Assembly: GCA_902618945.1 (NCBI GenBank)
Contig: CACNCK010000003.1
Coordinates: 88,252 to 143,031 of the forward strand
Origin: an uncultured SAR86 cluster bacterium
Lineage (GTDB): Bacteria; Pseudomonadota; Gammaproteobacteria; Magnimaribacterales; Magnimaribacteraceae
Reading direction: 5' to 3'
Length of the DNA stretch: 54,780 bases
Below the pieces are notes generated by a model, which was not told where the DNA came from, did not search any database, and saw nothing but the letters and a program-made list of their open reading frames with translations. The position numbers were made by a program, and so were the translations under genes. This document shows positions 52,998-54,780 of the stretch, piece by piece; position 1 is the first letter of the stretch, and every line of letters starts with the position of its first letter.

Positions 52998-53215
52998 TTT
53001 GGTTTTAGTTAAAATATTAAAATATTAAAATATTAAAATATTCTGGCATAACTTCTTATGAATGTCGTATAAATACACATAATAGGTCCCAACAAGTCAT
53101 ATCAACACCTTATGACTTCCTCCAGCACGGAAAAATAAGTGAAAATTATAGTGTTATTTTTACCGGGGTTAAATTTTGGTGATTCTTGAAACCCCTCAGA
53201 TTGCGAGGTTTGAAC
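52998..53215. other. Non-coding spacer of the accessory array
   Basis: About 220 bases with no ORF I would support on either strand. It holds the aaaatatt repeats at one end and a small hairpin (CCTC...GAGG, around 53194-53208) near repeat B. Promoter for the 223-residue gene is expected here. Confidence 0.4.
53011..53042. repeat. Tandem repeat, aaaatatt x 4
   Basis: Four exact copies of an 8-base unit. They lie just upstream of the 223-residue protein start (ATG 52997), where copy-number change could alter promoter spacing. Confidence 0.85.
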
Positions 53216-53269
53216 GAAAATTCGGTTGAACTTACTCTGCCGTCACTGATTAAGTTTAAACAGTGATTT
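53216..53269. repeat. 54-bp imperfect palindromic repeat, copy B
   Basis: Right arm TAAGTTTAAACAGTGATTT (53251-53269) is a perfect consensus arm; the left arm is degenerate (11 of 19). Centre CTCTGCCGTCACTGAT (53235-53250). The last two bases overlap the DUF805 stop codon (53268-53270). Confidence 0.75.
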
Positions 53270-53642
53270 ACATATCTAGTAGGGGATTCCTTCCCCATTT
53301 ATTTTCATCTTCTTTTGCAGGAAGCATATTTAAAATTAAAATAACAAATATCCCAACAATTGTGATGTAGGATAGTTGCCACCATCCGGAAATACCTCTG
53401 TCTTGAAGTCTTCTTGATACGACTGCAATACTAGGAATAAAAGTTATGATTTGAAATAATCCTGAAAGTGGTCCGTAACCAATTTCTTCATTAAATATTC
53501 CTAAAAATACTTCTAGAAATGCCAATACGAGTCCAATTAGAAATACTGAAAGAACGAAATACCAATACTCACTTCTGCATGCTCTTCCATGAAAATTTTT
53601 CCAATTAGTAAAAACTGAAATAAATGATTCTTTTATATTCAT
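53268..53642 (-). CDS. DUF805 membrane protein
   Basis: 124 residues from ATG 53642. The start is set by GGAG (53649-53652), which sits 6 bases before this ATG and directly against the alternative ATG at 53648. DUF805 pattern: NFHGRACRSEYWYFVL near residue 17, three hydrophobic helices, VVSRRLQDRGISGWWQL and the terminal KWGRNPLLD. Function unknown. It is bounded on both sides by copies of the 54-bp repeat, as a cassette would be. Confidence 0.85.
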   Translation of the reverse strand: MNIKESFISVFTNWKNFHGRACRSEYWYFVLSVFLIGLVLAFLEVFLGIFNEEIGYGPLSGLFQIITFIPSIAVVSRRLQDRGISGWWQLSYITIVGIFVILILNMLPAKEDENKWGRNPLLDM

Positions 53643-53657
53643 AATCATCTCCTATAT

Positions 53658-53711
53658 AAATCACTGTTTAAACTTACTCTACAGTGACTGACTATTTTCG
53701 AACAGTGATTT
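53658..53711. repeat. 54-bp imperfect palindromic repeat, copy C
   Basis: Left arm AAATCACTGTTTAAACTTA (53658-53676) is a perfect consensus arm; right arm 15 of 19, with the outer 11 bases exact. Centre CTCTACAGTGACTGAC (53677-53692). The final base is the first of the nuclease-like gene's stop codon (53711-53713 on the minus strand). Confidence 0.8.
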
Positions 53712-54742
53712 TATCTATTCCTTTTCTTCGTGTAAAAATCACCATCTTTTTCATAAATTATTTCAATATTTTGAGAAAAAATAAGATCTGCCAAATCTTT
53801 TCTAGGATAACTTGGCAATAAGACTGCTAAACGCAAAGGTTCTGGGTTTATATGTCTCTTGTAATCCAGGAGTTGACCTATTGCCATTCTTATATTGGGT
53901 CTGCTTGAAGATGCTTTTGCTTCAATCAGGGTTCTTGTTGATTCTATCCATCCATCTGTTTCTTGTTCTGAAGATTCACCTGCTGGTCTAATTCTGTTTC
54001 TAAGCAAAGGTCCCTCATTTTTCTTTTTTAAAAAATTTTTATACTTTTTTATTAATTTCATTTCTTTCTGCTCTATCTCTACTTCTCTTTCAACTCTTAT
54101 TGTAGAGGTATTTAAAACAGTTCCGTCGGAGTGTTCAATCGTGGATGTCGAAGTTTGTTCAGCAACAGAGGATCTTGATGATAGAGAAATGTTTGTCTCA
54201 AAATCTACATTCGAAACATTTATCAAATTAACTGCGTCCAACAAAAGTTCTGCTTTTTCGTTCTCCAGGCAGGTATAACCTCGAACAATATTATTTGGTT
54301 TGTGACCGTAAATCTCATTATAAGTTTCAATACCGATGTCTATTTCTTTGAACTCTTTTAACAAAAAGATGTTTTCCCAGGTTTCATAATCTCCTTGATC
54401 CCCAAGATTTTCGTTAAACTTTCTATCCCACAAGTGCACTGCTAAGTCTTCACTATGAAATTTTGAATGGATCAAGCAAGAGGTGAAAAATCTTTTATTT
54501 TTATAGAATAAACCTATGTCATTCTTTTCCATTTTCATCCACAGTTTTTTATTTCTATCTTTATCCCCGTTCGTTACACCCCAACATGGGTAAGATTGAT
54601 TTCGTAAAGAATTTTTAATCGAAGAATCATTAATGAAATTTAACAAAGTGTCTGTTTTACAGTTTTCTTTGTAATTAACGATTGTTTTTAAGAAATGTGA
54701 ACTTGATATCGGTCCTGAGGAAGGAAAAAGATGGACTCTCAT
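53711..54742 (-). CDS. Candidate modification-dependent PD-(D/E)XK nuclease with EVE/PUA-like N-terminus
   Basis: 343 residues. The C-terminal part carries a restriction-endonuclease-like active site: Asp263, then Glu274-x-Lys276 in TLIEAKASS, then Gln290 in RMAIGQLLDYKR, followed by LRLAVLLPSYPRKDLADLIFS. Residues 50-160 have the pattern CWGVTNGDKDR, GLFYKNKRFFTS, HLWDRKF, ETWENIFLLKE, which recalls EVE/PUA-type modified-base readers; this part is inference. A coiled-coil-like charged stretch (215-245) links them. The architecture suggests a type IV-like restriction enzyme. Start ATG 54742; the window ends 38 bases beyond it. Confidence 0.55.
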   Translation of the reverse strand: MRVHLFPSSGPISSSHFLKTIVNYKENCKTDTLLNFINDSSIKNSLRNQSYPCWGVTNGDKDRNKKLWMKMEKNDIGLFYKNKRFFTSCLIHSKFHSEDLAVHLWDRKFNENLGDQGDYETWENIFLLKEFKEIDIGIETYNEIYGHKPNNIVRGYTCLENEKAELLLDAVNLINVSNVDFETNISLSSRSSVAEQTSTSTIEHSDGTVLNTSTIRVEREVEIEQKEMKLIKKYKNFLKKKNEGPLLRNRIRPAGESSEQETDGWIESTRTLIEAKASSSRPNIRMAIGQLLDYKRHINPEPLRLAVLLPSYPRKDLADLIFSQNIEIIYEKDGDFYTKKRNR

Positions 54743-54780
54743 AGTTTGTTATATTTATCAGATTTACCTTTAAATTTATT

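Noticed and set aside
53011-53042. CRISPR array
   Set aside because: The unit is 8 bases with no spacers, a simple tandem repeat; no cas genes are present.
52217-53711. Canonical integron attC sites
   Set aside because: The palindromes do not consistently carry RYYYAAC and GTTRRRY cores in the right places, and no integrase gene is visible. I report them only as cassette-like repeats.
1-54780. tRNA or rRNA genes
   Set aside because: I looked for conserved T-loop (GGTTCGA) and rRNA segments in the gaps and found none in a believable cloverleaf context.

Overview
The window is AT-rich, very compact bacterial DNA, most likely from a streamlined marine gammaproteobacterium (a SAR86-like lineage is my best guess; this is inference, no rRNA is present). 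The block yggS-proC-yggT-metX-metW-rdgB-trmB is a gene order I associate with Pseudomonas-type gammaproteobacteria, EF-P carries the lysine used for beta-lysylation, and rpoH has the classic RpoH box. Compactness shows in 0-4 nt spacings, several convergent 3' overlaps and frequent TTG/GTG starts. There is no stretch over 300 bases without a gene, and I saw no rRNA, tRNA, IS element or CRISPR array.

Layout. 1-12.4 kb is housekeeping: DUF3450 (cut by the window edge), DUF1295 membrane protein, psd, efp, argS, yggS, proC, yggT, then a SAM-II/SAM-V-type riboswitch with a terminator hairpin controlling metX-metW-rdgB; facing it are trmB, rpoH and cysQ. 12.4-22.2 kb holds lipid/acyl-CoA functions (dienoyl-CoA isomerase-like crotonase, acyl-CoA dehydrogenase), yaaA, a TRAP transporter whose membrane subunits and binding protein lie on opposite strands with lipB-lipA between them, and uvrD. 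22.3-28.9 kb is a heme biosynthesis locus: 5-aminolevulinate synthase (C4 pathway), a hemC-hemD-like fusion, hemB, hemE, hemF and hemJ, with a Fur-box-like palindrome between the divergent units. Together these make protoporphyrin IX from glycine and succinyl-CoA; only ferrochelatase is missing from the window.

29-40.7 kb carries an aldo/keto reductase, two tandem phytanoyl-CoA-dioxygenase-like enzymes, a DedA/VTT protein, a GPH-type symporter, an FAD monooxygenase, rlmN, an MFS carrier, an alpha/beta-hydrolase lipoprotein, and a GT2-GtrA polyprenyl-phosphate sugar synthase next to a PMT-family (GT39) mannosyltransferase: a candidate protein or envelope O-glycosylation pair. 40.7-50.4 kb is a set of small secreted proteins, VOC/ABM/NIPSNAP-type proteins, a methyltransferase, a YRGV-repeat mini-protein with a long structured leader, a DUF885 peptidase-like protein, MerC and a cupin/dienelactone hydrolase/2OG-oxygenase catabolic trio.

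50.4-54.8 kb looks like an accessory array: all genes on the minus strand, mostly unrecognised, including an Nmad3 (nucleotide-modification-associated) protein and a candidate modification-sensing PD-(D/E)XK nuclease. Three copies of an identical-length 54-bp imperfect palindrome (52217-52270, 53216-53269, 53658-53711) sit between successive genes, two of them overlapping the preceding stop codon, a gene-cassette-like arrangement without a canonical attC core. This is the part most likely to hold something undescribed.
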